Source: UBA4644 sp964646225 | GTDB taxonomy: Bacteria > Bacillota > Clostridia > Oscillospirales > Butyricicoccaceae | NCBI GenBank assembly: GCA_964646225.1 | Contig: CAZYAD010000003.1 | Span: 10,060-74,059 of the forward strand | Length of the DNA: 64,000 nt | Direction of reading: 5' to 3' | In this document: one piece after another, positions 34,911 through 42,229 of the stretch | Position numbering within the stretch: the stretch's first letter is position 1 | Layout: every line of letters starts with the position of its first letter | Program-made: the position numbers and the translations under genes | Notes under the pieces: model-generated | Databases searched by the model: none | Seen by the model: only the letters and a program-made list of their open reading frames with translations | What the model was told of the DNA's origin: nothing

Positions 34911-36149
34911 TTAGTTCTGCTCCCATTTCTTCGCCAAGTGGGCCTGGACGGAGATGGGCAGACCGAACAGGTTGATGAACCCGGCAGATTCGGCCTGATC
35001 GTACACACCGCCGTCCTCACCGAAGGAGGCGATCTCGGCATCGTACAGGGAATAAGGGGAGGTGACGCCGGCGTTGATCATATTGCCCTTGTACAGCTTG
35101 AGCTTCACCTGGCCGGTGACATGCTCCTGGGTGCTGTCCACAAAGGCAGAGAGCGCCTTGCGCAGGGGGGTGAACCACTGACCGAAATACACCAGCTCTG
35201 CGAACTTCTGGGCCACCAGCGTCTTGTAGTGCTGGGTGTCCCGGTCCAGGGTGATGGTCTCCAGCACCTCGTGGGCCTTATAGAGGATGGCGCCGCCGGG
35301 CGTTTCGTAAACGCCGCGGGACTTCATGCCCACCAGCCGGTTTTCCACGATATCCAGCAGGCCGATGCCGTTGGCCCCGCCGATCTCGTTGAGCTTGAGG
35401 ACGATGTCCACGGGAGAGAGCTTTTCGCCGTTGACCGCCACGGGATTGCCTTTTTCAAAGTCGATGGTGACATAGGTGGGCTTGTCGGGGGCCTGCTCGG
35501 GAGAAACGCTCATCTCCAGGAAGCCGGGCTTGTTGTACTGGGGTTCGTTGGCGGGATCCTCCAGATCCAGACCCTCGTGGGAAAGGTGCCACAGGTTCTT
35601 GTCCTTGGAATAGTTGGTTTCCCGGGTGATCTTCAGGGGGACATGGTGGGCCTCGGCATAGTCGATCTCCTCGTCACGGGATTTGATCTCCCACTCCCGC
35701 CAGGGGGCGATGATGGGCATATCGGGGGCGATGGACTTGATGGCCAGCTCAAAGCGCACCTGGTCGTTACCCTTACCGGTGCAGCCGTGACAGATGGCGT
35801 CCGCGCCCTCCTTCAGAGCGATCTTGGCCAGCTCCACGCCGATGAGGGGCCGGGCAAAGGCCGTGCCCATCAGGTAATCCTCGTACTTGGCCCCGGCCTT
35901 GACGGTAGGAAAGATGAAGTCCTCCACGAACTCTTTGGACAGATCCAGCACATACAGCTTGGAGGCGCCGGATTTCAGCGCCTTTTCCTCCAGCCCCTCC
36001 AGCTCGTCAGCCTGACCCACATTGCCGGAGACGGCGATGATCTCGGGATCGTTGTAGTTCTCCTTCAGCCAGGGGATGATGACAGAGGTATCCAGACCGC
36101 CGGAATAGGCCAGGACGATCTTTTTGATGGATTCTTTATTCTTGATCAT
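34911..36149 (-). CDS. argG: Argininosuccinate synthase
   Basis: A 412-residue ATP-dependent ligase condensing citrulline with aspartate. The N-type ATP pyrophosphatase loop is LAYSGGLDTSVI; further blocks are HGCTGKGNDQVRFE and the citrulline/aspartate site region SHEGLDLEDP. The start at 36149 (MIKNKES) follows GGGAGG by eight bases; the in-frame extension to 36224 covers the promoter. It is first in the argG-argH-argF transcript. The early pathway genes (argC, argJ, argB, argD) are not in the window. Confidence 0.95.
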   Translation of the reverse strand: MIKNKESIKKIVLAYSGGLDTSVIIPWLKENYNDPEIIAVSGNVGQADELEGLEEKALKSGASKLYVLDLSKEFVEDFIFPTVKAGAKYEDYLMGTAFARPLIGVELAKIALKEGADAICHGCTGKGNDQVRFELAIKSIAPDMPIIAPWREWEIKSRDEEIDYAEAHHVPLKITRETNYSKDKNLWHLSHEGLDLEDPANEPQYNKPGFLEMSVSPEQAPDKPTYVTIDFEKGNPVAVNGEKLSPVDIVLKLNEIGGANGIGLLDIVENRLVGMKSRGVYETPGGAILYKAHEVLETITLDRDTQHYKTLVAQKFAELVYFGQWFTPLRKALSAFVDSTQEHVTGQVKLKLYKGNMINAGVTSPYSLYDAEIASFGEDGGVYDQAESAGFINLFGLPISVQAHLAKKWEQN

Positions 36150-36165
36150 AGCAGGTTCCTCCCAA

Positions 36166-36193
36166 ATTATATCCGAAGTGTTTTGTTGTTCAA
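36166..36193 (-). promoter_or_regulatory. Second, start-proximal promoter candidate of argG
   Basis: On the minus strand: TTGAAC at 36193-36188, 16-base spacer, TATAAT at 36171-36166. It overlaps the ribosome-site region less well than the upstream promoter and leaves a leader of only about 15 bases. Confidence 0.4.
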
Positions 36194-36204
36194 ACGATGG
36201 GATA

Positions 36205-36234
36205 ATTATACACTCACGCTGCATAAATAGTCAA
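36205..36234 (-). promoter_or_regulatory. argG promoter with overlapping candidate ARG box
   Basis: On the minus strand: TTGACT at 36234-36229, 18-base spacer, TATAAT at 36210-36205. The plus-strand sequence TGCATAAATAGTCA (36220-36233) resembles the ArgR site consensus TGAAT-WWWW-ATTCA with two mismatches and covers the -35 box, where arginine-bound ArgR would repress. Confidence 0.55.
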
Positions 36235-36329
36235 TGTGCGCCCTGCACAAAATTTCGCCGCCGCGACAGGAAAAACACCGGGTGGCTTTGGGCATATCTC
36301 ACAGAACAGCGGCCGCATCCATGCAAAGA

Positions 36330-36357
36330 CCCCCGCCGCGGATATCCGCGGCGGGGG
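36330..36357. repeat. Perfect 28-bp GC-rich palindrome
   Basis: CCCCCGCCGCGGAT and its exact complement meet with no spacer at 36343/36344. It lies 36 bases past the stop of the minus-strand lipoprotein gene, where it could act as a terminator, although no T tract follows on either strand. Confidence 0.6.
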
Positions 36358-36392
36358 AAGGACGCTGCCGTATACTGAATATAAAAACAGGC

Positions 36393-36932
36393 TCAGCGGT
36401 CGGTGAACAGGACGGTGGACAGCACCTCCAGCGCCTGCCCGGACCATTCAGGGAACTGGTCGTTCAGGGCTGCCCAGCCGTTGCCAAAGCTGACAAAGCA
36501 CCAGCAGCCGCCGCCGTCATAAAAGCCCACCCGGGCGGTGCCGCCGCTTTGCAGCAAAAGCTCGGTCTCTGTCAGCCCGGTGCCGCAGACCCCAAAGCCG
36601 CCGCTGTAATCCCGTAACAGCACCCGCCGGGTGTCCTCTGCCGGACCAAAGGCCAGCGTCCAGCCCTGCGTGTCCTCGGCCCGCTCCTCATAAACCCAGC
36701 CCTCCGGCAGGGCGAGGGAGACCCGTCCTGCCGTGACCTGCGCCGGCAGCGGCGCAGCTTCCTCCGGGGGCGTTGCCGCAGGGGGATCGCCTGGCGCATC
36801 GGAAGCCGGGGCGGCGGAAGGGGCCGCAGGAGCCTCCGGCGTCGCGGCGGGTGCGGGAGACGCTGTGCCGCAGGCGGAAAGCAGCAGCGTCAGCGTCAGC
36901 AGAGCGAGCAGGAATGATTGGATTTGTTTCAT
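36393..36932 (-). CDS. Predicted lipoprotein, unknown function
   Basis: A 179-residue protein with a signal peptide and lipobox LLLSACG (cysteine at about residue 21), followed by a 45-residue Ala/Pro-rich linker and a small domain (LALPEGWVYEERAEDTQGWT to the end) with two close cysteines (GGGCWCF). The small domain reads like a PsbP/MOG1-type fold seen in many surface lipoproteins, but I cannot place it. AGGAGG precedes the start. It is divergent from the XRE-type membrane regulator at 37103, 170 bases apart, so the two may be functionally paired. Confidence 0.7.
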   Translation of the reverse strand: MKQIQSFLLALLTLTLLLSACGTASPAPAATPEAPAAPSAAPASDAPGDPPAATPPEEAAPLPAQVTAGRVSLALPEGWVYEERAEDTQGWTLAFGPAEDTRRVLLRDYSGGFGVCGTGLTETELLLQSGGTARVGFYDGGGCWCFVSFGNGWAALNDQFPEWSGQALEVLSTVLFTDR

Positions 36933-37043
36933 AATAAGGTGCCTCCTGAAAGTTTTTCTTACCTTTCAGACCGCAGAAGGGTGAAAAAAGTTCCGCTTTT
37001 TGCCGCCGCAACGCTCCGTTGACAGGAGGAAACGGCGGGTCGG

Positions 37044-37072
37044 TTGCGAAAAAGCCCCGCCTGTGCTACCAT
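37044..37072 (+). promoter_or_regulatory. Promoter of the XRE membrane protein gene
   Basis: TTGCGA at 37044-37049, 17-base spacer, TACCAT at 37067-37072, about 30 bases before the GTG start. Confidence 0.5.
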
Positions 37073-37102
37073 AGGCCCAGAAACGAAAGGAGGCGATGCC
37101 CT

Positions 37103-38347
37103 GTGACCTTAGGCCGGCGCATCCAGCAATATCGAAAAGAGAAGGGCCTTTCCCAGGAGGCGCTGGGGGAGGCACTGGGAGTCTCGCGTCAGGCGGTATC
37201 CAAATGGGAGGGGGACAACGGCATCCCCGAGCTGGACACCCTCATCGCAATGAGCAGCCTGTTCGGCGTCACGCTGGGGACGCTGCTGGGGGTGGAGGAG
37301 CCCCGAACCGCCCCTCAGACAGCGCCTCAGGCAGGGCAGTCTGCACCGGACTCTGCGCCCCGGGACGGTGACCGTGAGGGAGAGACGCGCACCCGCCGGG
37401 TGCTGGAGGAATATGTGCGGCAGAGCCGCGCCGGGCAGGAAAAGCAGCGCAGGCGGCTGGCCCTTCCGGCGGGCCTTCTGGCGGGGATGCTGCTGCTGAG
37501 CCTGTTCCGCATCGGCTCGCTGGAAAGCGACCTCCGGCAGCTGCGCAGCCAGCTTTCGCTGCTGGAGGTGCGGGTGGACAACAGCCTCAGCGGCATTTCC
37601 AGCCAGATACAGAGCAGTATCAACGCCGCGCTGGAGGAAAACCAGCGGTTCACCAGCTCCTTTTCCTGGGATGTGGCCGCCTTTGATGTCGAACGGCAGA
37701 CTGTGACCCTGGAGCTCCACGCCACCATGAAGGAATATCCGGCGGGCGGCGCGGCCCAGTTCCTGGCCTCCTGGGAGGACGGGCGGCAGGAGGCCGACTG
37801 GTGCGGCGGCCCGGACTTCACCGCCCGGCTGACCCTGCCCATGAGCAGCGCCCTTCAGATCAGCCTCCGTCTGCGGGACGGCGAGGGCAACATCCGGGAG
37901 CAGACGCTGGACACCATCCATGACCTGCATCCCGATTATTTCCGGCTCCATGCCGACAGCCTGCGGGCGGTGTTTGCCTTTTCGGTGAATCTCAGCTGGG
38001 GCAGCACCAGCACGGCGCTGTCGGAGGAGCCCCGGGTGTGCATCACCTCCTTCTGGCCGGAGCAGCTGTGGCCTACGGCGGCGGACATCGCGCTGACGGT
38101 GGGCGGAAAGCAGGTCTATTCCGGGGCCATGACCCTCAGCGGGCAGGCTGATGAGCACGGGGACTTTTTCGCCACCCTCCCGGAAAAATATGTGCAGCAG
38201 CTGCTGGCAGAGGGGCAGGCGGTGGAGATCACCCTGACCGTCACCGACAATCTGGGCCGAACCGATGTGTTTTCTCAGTGCGGCACTGTGCGGGAGGGGG
38301 AGCTGGAGCTGGAGAGCGAGAGCGCCCCTGTGGCCTGGCAGCGATGA
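37103..38347 (+). CDS. Membrane-anchored XRE-family regulator with extracytoplasmic domain
   Basis: A 414-residue protein. Residues 3-65 form an XRE helix-turn-helix (LGRRIQQYRKEKGLSQEALG, GVSRQAVSKWEGDNGIPELD). A hydrophilic linker follows, one membrane helix spans about 119-138 (LALPAGLLAGMLLLSLFRIG), and a predicted coiled coil runs over about 140-180. The remaining 230 residues lie outside the cell and have beta-rich repeats (for example FDVERQTVTLELHATMKEYP). It could sense an envelope signal and regulate directly, without a kinase. GTG at 37103 is the start, with AAAGGAGG ten bases upstream; the long in-frame extension to 37019 lacks one. The neighbouring divergent lipoprotein is a candidate target or partner. 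Confidence 0.8.
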   Translation: MTLGRRIQQYRKEKGLSQEALGEALGVSRQAVSKWEGDNGIPELDTLIAMSSLFGVTLGTLLGVEEPRTAPQTAPQAGQSAPDSAPRDGDREGETRTRRVLEEYVRQSRAGQEKQRRRLALPAGLLAGMLLLSLFRIGSLESDLRQLRSQLSLLEVRVDNSLSGISSQIQSSINAALEENQRFTSSFSWDVAAFDVERQTVTLELHATMKEYPAGGAAQFLASWEDGRQEADWCGGPDFTARLTLPMSSALQISLRLRDGEGNIREQTLDTIHDLHPDYFRLHADSLRAVFAFSVNLSWGSTSTALSEEPRVCITSFWPEQLWPTAADIALTVGGKQVYSGAMTLSGQADEHGDFFATLPEKYVQQLLAEGQAVEITLTVTDNLGRTDVFSQCGTVREGELELESESAPVAWQR

Positions 38348-38351
38348 AGGC

Positions 38352-38367
38352 GCGGCCTTCCGGCCGC
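38352..38367 (+). terminator. Weak hairpin after the XRE gene
   Basis: GCGGCC and GGCCGC around TTCC, just after the stop codon; only a short T stretch follows, so termination may be partial. Confidence 0.35.
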
Positions 38368-38438
38368 CCTTTCCGCCGGCGGCCCCCGCCCACCATCCCC
38401 ATTTTCCACAGGTTTTGCGGATTTTTCGCGAAAAGCCC

Positions 38439-38468
38439 TTGACAAAAGCCCTCCGGCTGTTATATAAT
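38439..38468 (+). promoter_or_regulatory. Promoter of the tRNA array
   Basis: TTGACA at 38439-38444, 18-base spacer, TATAAT at 38463-38468, about 30 bases ahead of tRNA-Gly. Strong consensus, as for stable RNA genes. Confidence 0.85.
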
Positions 38469-38499
38469 GCAAAGGCTGATTTACGAAAGTCTGACAATC

Positions 38500-38573
38500 G
38501 CAGGTGTAGTTCAATGGTAGAATGTCAGCCTTCCAAGCTGAACACGTGGGTTCGATTCCCATCACCTGCTCCA
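38500..38573 (+). tRNA. tRNA-Gly (anticodon TCC)
   Basis: A 74-base cloverleaf with acceptor arms GCAGGTG and CACCTGC, anticodon stem TCAGC/GCTGA at 38525-38529 and 38537-38541, anticodon TCC at 38532-38534, TTCGATT in the T loop and an encoded CCA. It reads GGA and GGG glycine codons. Confidence 0.97.
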
Positions 38574-38605
38574 GTTCTTCATCAGCCTATCTTCCTGATT
38601 GAAAT

Positions 38606-38682
38606 GCGCCTGTAGCTCAGCAGGATAGAGCAACTGCCTTCTAAGCAGTAGGTTGGGGGTTCGAGTCCCTCCAGGCGCGCCA
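38606..38682 (+). tRNA. tRNA-Arg (anticodon TCT)
   Basis: A 77-base cloverleaf with acceptor arms GCGCCTG and CAGGCGC, loop CTTCTAA giving anticodon TCT (AGA/AGG arginine codons), TTCGAGT T loop and encoded CCA. Confidence 0.97.
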
Positions 38683-38690
38683 GTTTATAT

Positions 38691-38768
38691 GGTGGATGTG
38701 GCGCAGTTGGTTAGCGCGTCAGATTGTGGCTCTGAAGGCCGGGGGTTCGAATCCCCTCATCCACCCCA
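38691..38768 (+). tRNA. tRNA-His (anticodon GTG)
   Basis: Acceptor arms GGTGGATG and CATCCACC include the extra 5' G (position -1) that histidyl-tRNA synthetase requires. The loop TTGTGGC gives anticodon GTG; CCA is encoded. Confidence 0.97.
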
Positions 38769-38778
38769 CTTTTTTGAT

Positions 38779-38803
38779 GTGCCCGCTCCTCGAAAGAGGG
38801 GCG
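38779..38803 (+). repeat. Hairpin in the His-Gln tRNA spacer
   Basis: CGCTCCTC and GAGGGGCG with a GAAA tetraloop. A T run precedes it rather than following, so it is more likely an RNA processing or stability element than a terminator. Confidence 0.3.
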
Positions 38804-38834
38804 TGTACATTATTTCGCCGGAGGGCGGCCATAC

Positions 38835-38909
38835 TGGGCTGTCGCCAAGCGGTAAGGCACCAGACTTTGACTCTGGCATTCGCAGGTTCAAATCCCGCCA
38901 GCCCAGCCA
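38835..38909 (+). tRNA. tRNA-Gln (anticodon TTG)
   Basis: A 75-base cloverleaf starting TGGGCTG, anticodon stem CCAGA/TCTGG, loop CTTTGAC giving TTG (CAA and CAG glutamine codons), encoded CCA. Confidence 0.97.
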
Positions 38910-38915
38910 AAACCT

Positions 38916-38991
38916 GATTCAGTAGCTCAGTCGGCAGAGCACCTGCCTTTTAAGCAGGGTGTCCGGGGTTCGAATCCCCGCTGAGTCACCA
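38916..38991 (+). tRNA. tRNA-Lys (anticodon TTT)
   Basis: A 76-base cloverleaf with acceptor arms GATTCAG and CTGAGTC, loop CTTTTAA giving anticodon TTT (AAA/AAG lysine codons), encoded CCA. It is the last tRNA before a shared terminator. Confidence 0.97.
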
Positions 38992-39026
38992 AAAACCCTT
39001 GAAAACGATGGTTTTCAAGGGTTTTT
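38992..39026. terminator. Terminator of the tRNA array, bidirectional
   Basis: AACCCTTGAAAAC and its complement form a 13-bp stem with a GATG loop, followed by six T on the plus strand and by five T on the minus strand, so it also ends the convergent methyltransferase gene. Confidence 0.9.
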
Positions 39027-39045
39027 TCCTGTTTGTGGCGGGTTT

Positions 39046-39864
39046 TTACGGCTGTATGCCGCTTCCCGCGCAGCCCAGCTCCCAAAAGGCCACGGCACTG
39101 GCCGCCGCTACATTGAGGGAATCTACCCCGTGCGCCATGGGGATGCGCAGGGTGTAGTCACAGGCCGCGATGGTCGCCGGTGCCAGCCCATCTCCCTCGG
39201 TGCCCAGCACGACGGCCAGCCGCTCCACCGCCGCCAGCCGGGGCTCACGGATGGAAAGCGCTTCCGGCGTCAGTGCCATGGCAGCGGTTGTAAAGCCAAG
39301 CCGCTTTACTTCATCGACGGAATCCACCCAGGCCCACGGAACCTGAAAGACCGTCCCCATGCTGACCCGGATGGCCCGCCGGTACAGCGGATCGCAGCAG
39401 CCCGGGGTCAGCAGCACGGCCTCCATCCCCAGGGCCGCCGCCGAACGGAAGATGGCGCCGATGTTGGTGGGATTCATCACATCCTCCAGCACCGCCACCC
39501 GGCGGGCATCCCGGCAGATCTTCTCCGGTGCGGCCAGCGGCGGGCGGCGCATGGCGCACAGCAGCCCGCGGGTCAGCTTGAAGCCGGTGAGCCGGGTGAG
39601 CACCTCCAGCGGCGCTGCGTACACCGGCGTTTCCGGGCAGCGAGCCAAAATGGGCGCGGCCTCCCGCGCCAGCTGCCGATCCTCCACCAGCAGGGTCACC
39701 GGCTGCATCCCGGCGTCCAGTGCCCGGAGGATCACATTGGGACTTTCGGCAATGAACAGCCCCTGGGAGAGATCCTCGCGGCACACCAGCTGGTTTTCCG
39801 AAAGCCGGGCAAACACATCCAGCGCCGGATCCTGAAAATCGGTCACAGGCAAAATGATGGACAT
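39046..39864 (-). CDS. SpoU/TrmH-family RNA 2'-O-methyltransferase
   Basis: A 272-residue SPOUT methyltransferase with the three SpoU motifs: DVMNPTNIGAIFRSAAALG, VVLGTEGDGL and IPMAHGVDSLNVAAASAV, whose C-terminal trefoil knot binds SAM. The N-terminal 110 residues form a substrate-binding module. The precise target (tRNA or 23S rRNA 2'-O site) is not clear. ATG at 39864 is preceded by AAAGGAG nine bases away. It has its own promoter and is convergent with the tRNA array, sharing its terminator. Confidence 0.88.
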   Translation of the reverse strand: MSIILPVTDFQDPALDVFARLSENQLVCREDLSQGLFIAESPNVILRALDAGMQPVTLLVEDRQLAREAAPILARCPETPVYAAPLEVLTRLTGFKLTRGLLCAMRRPPLAAPEKICRDARRVAVLEDVMNPTNIGAIFRSAAALGMEAVLLTPGCCDPLYRRAIRVSMGTVFQVPWAWVDSVDEVKRLGFTTAAMALTPEALSIREPRLAAVERLAVVLGTEGDGLAPATIAACDYTLRIPMAHGVDSLNVAAASAVAFWELGCAGSGIQP

Positions 39865-39904
39865 AAACGCGCTCCTTTCAGCGGGAAAGCTCCTGACTGC
39901 CTCC

Positions 39905-39933
39905 ATTATAGCGGCCTGCGCCGCCGCTGTCAA
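39905..39933 (-). promoter_or_regulatory. Promoter of the SpoU-type methyltransferase gene
   Basis: On the minus strand: perfect TTGACA at 39933-39928, 17-base spacer, TATAAT at 39910-39905. Confidence 0.85.
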
Positions 39934-40030
39934 ACCCGGCCCGCCTTCGACGGCGTTTGACGGCAGAGTTGGGCGGATGCTGCGGAAATATCGCGGTTTC
40001 ATGCAGAAGTTATGGAATACTATGCGAAAG

Positions 40031-40037
40031 TGTCGAA
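40031..40037 (+). promoter_or_regulatory. Candidate 0A box upstream of spo0A
   Basis: TGTCGAA, the exact Spo0A recognition heptamer, lies 113 bases before the chosen spo0A start and about 40 bases upstream of the -35 box. A one-mismatch copy (CGTCGAA) is on the minus strand at 39946-39952. In Bacillus, phosphorylated Spo0A controls its own promoter through such boxes. Confidence 0.55.
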
Positions 40038-40077
40038 ATACGACTCACGATTTTTTGGTGAAATTGCGTAAAAAAGA

Positions 40078-40106
40078 TTGTAAATCCAAGTCTCCTGTGC
40101 TATTTT
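40078..40106 (+). promoter_or_regulatory. Promoter candidate of spo0A
   Basis: TTGTAA at 40078-40083, 17-base spacer, TATTTT at 40101-40106. A sigma-H promoter could not be made out. Confidence 0.45.
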
Positions 40107-40149
40107 ATACCCACGGTACCGAAGATTTTACGGAATGAAGGCGAATGAA

Positions 40150-40917
40150 ATGAAAGAACGCACTCGAATCCTGCTGGCGGATGACCAGAGAGAGTTTTGT
40201 GATGCGCTGGCCCGGGCGCTGGAGGACTATGCGGGCATGGAGGTCGTAGGACAGGCACGGGACGGCGAGCGGCTGCTGGAGCTCATCCGGGAGACTGCTC
40301 CGGATGTGGTGGTGACCGATGCCATGCTGCCTAAAAAGGACGGCCTTTCGGTGATCCGCGCCGCCGGAGAGCTTGCGCTGAAGACCCACCCGGCCTTTTA
40401 TGTGGTGACCTCCTTTGCCAGCGAAAGCCTGCTGGCAGAGGCCATGTCGCTGAAGGTGAGCTGCTTTACCCTCAAGCCCTGCGACACCGCCGATCTGGCC
40501 AAGCGCATCGCCACCGGCGGGACGGTACGCTTTGGCGGCGGGAGCCGGCCTGCCTCGCCGGAGGTGGCGCTGGAGATGCGGGTGACCGGCATCATCCATG
40601 ATATCGGCGTCCCGGCCCACATCAAGGGCTACCAGTACCTGCGGGAGGCCATCATCATGACGGTGCAGGATATGGACACCATCAATGCCATCACAAAGGT
40701 GCTCTATCCCACAGTGGCCAAGCGCTATAAAACCACCAGCTCCCGGGTGGAGCGGGCCATCCGCCATGCCATCGAGGTGGCCTGGGACCGGGGCGATGTG
40801 GAGGTGCTCAACAGCTTCTTCGGCTATACGGTGTCCAATGTCAAGGGCAAGCCAACCAATTCCGAGTTCATCTCCATGATTGCCGACCGGATCCGGCTGG
40901 AGCAGAAGATCGGGTAA
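40150..40917 (+). CDS. spo0A: Sporulation master regulator Spo0A
   Basis: A 255-residue response regulator that triggers spore formation. The receiver domain has the acidic pocket ADDQ, phospho-acceptor D57 (VVVTDAML), T87 and K109. The C-terminal effector domain carries the DNA-recognition region DIGVPAHIKGYQYLREA and SSRVERAIRHAIEVAWDRG, diagnostic for Spo0A. ATG at 40150 is chosen because GAAGG lies eight bases upstream; ATG at 40135 is in frame with no ribosome site. A 0A box upstream suggests autoregulation. In many Clostridia spoIVB lies just upstream of spo0A; here the neighbour is a methyltransferase gene on the other strand. Confidence 0.95.
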   Translation: MKERTRILLADDQREFCDALARALEDYAGMEVVGQARDGERLLELIRETAPDVVVTDAMLPKKDGLSVIRAAGELALKTHPAFYVVTSFASESLLAEAMSLKVSCFTLKPCDTADLAKRIATGGTVRFGGGSRPASPEVALEMRVTGIIHDIGVPAHIKGYQYLREAIIMTVQDMDTINAITKVLYPTVAKRYKTTSSRVERAIRHAIEVAWDRGDVEVLNSFFGYTVSNVKGKPTNSEFISMIADRIRLEQKIG

Positions 40918-40936
40918 GGCCGCGCCCCAAAAGACC

Positions 40937-40965
40937 TTGTACTTTTCGGCGAAAGCCCGTATAAT
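40937..40965 (+). promoter_or_regulatory. Promoter of ispD-ispF
   Basis: TTGTAC at 40937-40942, 17-base spacer, TATAAT at 40960-40965, about 24 bases ahead of the ispD start. Confidence 0.8.
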
Positions 40966-40988
40966 AGGGGCAGAGGAGGGGTTGCCCC

Positions 40989-41705
40989 ATGTTTGGAAAA
41001 AAGAAGAAGCGCCCGCCCTTTGTGACGGCCATCATCCCCGCGGCGGGGTCCTCCCGCCGGATGGGCGGCGAAAACAAGCTGCTGCTGGAGCTGGAGGGCG
41101 TCCCCGTCCTGGCCCACACCCTGCTGGCGCTGGAGCGCTGCCCCTGCATCCGGGAGATCGTTCTGGCGGCCCCGGAGGAGCTGATCGTCCCCTATGCAGA
41201 GCTGGCCCGCAGGGCCGGCGTCACCAAGCTGACCCGGGTGGTCAAGGGGGGCGCCACCCGGCAGGAAAGCGTTTACAGGGCGGCGCTGGAGGCCTCGCCA
41301 AAGGCGGAATATCTGGCGGTGCATGACGGTGCAAGGCCGCTGGTGACGGAGGAAATCGTGGAAAGCGTCTGCAAAGCAGCGTTCCTTTACAGCTGCGCCG
41401 CCGCAGGCGTTCCGGTACATGACACCATCCGCAGCGTGGACAGCTCGGAACGGGCGGAGGTCACCTTGACGCGGGAGAGCCTCCGGGCGATGCAGACCCC
41501 GCAGGTGGCCGACAGGGCCCTGTTGCTGGCGGCACTGAAAAAGGCGCTGGACGAGGGCGCGGCCGTCACGGACGAGTGTGCCGCGCTGGAGGCGCTGGGC
41601 GTGCGGCCGGTGATCGTCCCGGGCTCCTTTGAAAACATCAAGATCACCACCCCGGTGGATCTGGCGTTTGCCCGGGCTATTCTGGAAGGGAGGACGAAGG
41701 CATGA
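40989..41705 (+). CDS. ispD: 2-C-methyl-D-erythritol 4-phosphate cytidylyltransferase
   Basis: A 238-residue enzyme of the non-mevalonate isoprenoid pathway that adds CMP to methylerythritol phosphate. The nucleotide-binding loop IIPAAGSSRRMG starts at about residue 15, followed by VVKGGATRQESVYRAL-type and VHDGARPLV blocks. Its final codons overlap the ispF start (ATGA). GAGGAGG precedes the start. Direct ispD-ispF linkage is common in bacteria. Confidence 0.95.
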   Translation: MFGKKKKRPPFVTAIIPAAGSSRRMGGENKLLLELEGVPVLAHTLLALERCPCIREIVLAAPEELIVPYAELARRAGVTKLTRVVKGGATRQESVYRAALEASPKAEYLAVHDGARPLVTEEIVESVCKAAFLYSCAAAGVPVHDTIRSVDSSERAEVTLTRESLRAMQTPQVADRALLLAALKKALDEGAAVTDECAALEALGVRPVIVPGSFENIKITTPVDLAFARAILEGRTKA

Positions 41706-42178
41706 TCCGTGTTGGCATAGGCTACGATGTCCACCGCCTGACCGAGGGGCGAAGGCTGATCCTGGGCGGGGTGGAGATCCCATTTGAAAAGGGCCTTCTG
41801 GGCCACAGCGATGCCGATGTGCTGCTCCACGCCATCACCGACGCCCTGTTCGGCGCGGCGGCCATGGGCGATATTGGCAGCCATTTTCCCGATACCGACC
41901 CCCGCTGGAAGGGGGCGGACAGCCTGCTGCTGCTGGAGGCCTGCGGCCGGGAGCTGGCAGAGGCAGGCTGGCGGGTGAGCAACATCGATGCAGTCATCGT
42001 GGCCCAAAGGCCAAAGCTGCTGCCCCATGTACCCCGGATGCGGGAAAACATCGCCCGGGCGCTGGGTATCACGCCGGAGCAGGTGTCGCTGAAGGGCAAG
42101 ACCGAGGAGGGGCTGGGCTTTACCGGAACGGGAGAGGGCATGGCGGCCCACGCGGTCTGCCTGATCGAGAAGGATTGA
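41702..42178 (+). CDS. ispF: 2-C-methyl-D-erythritol 2,4-cyclodiphosphate synthase
   Basis: A 158-residue trimeric zinc enzyme that cyclises the CDP-methylerythritol phosphate product with loss of CMP. Zinc-site D9 and H11 are in GYDVHRL, the third ligand in the GHSDADVLLHAI block, and the C-terminal block is KGKTEEGLGFTGTGEG. Length is normal. It follows ispD with a 4-base overlap; the later ispG and ispH are not in the window. Confidence 0.95.
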   Translation: MIRVGIGYDVHRLTEGRRLILGGVEIPFEKGLLGHSDADVLLHAITDALFGAAAMGDIGSHFPDTDPRWKGADSLLLLEACGRELAEAGWRVSNIDAVIVAQRPKLLPHVPRMRENIARALGITPEQVSLKGKTEEGLGFTGTGEGMAAHAVCLIEKD

Positions 42179-42229
42179 ACAAAGCCGTCAGGCGGCGCAT
42201 AGGATGACACGAAAGGAAGTGTTCATCCT

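Noticed and set aside
38719..38925. Short coding frames within the tRNA array
   Set aside because: They translate tRNA sequence; the cloverleafs explain the region fully.
40135..40149. Upstream ATG of spo0A as the start
   Set aside because: It lacks a ribosome site; ATG at 40150 has GAAGG eight bases upstream and gives the receiver domain the usual N-terminus.
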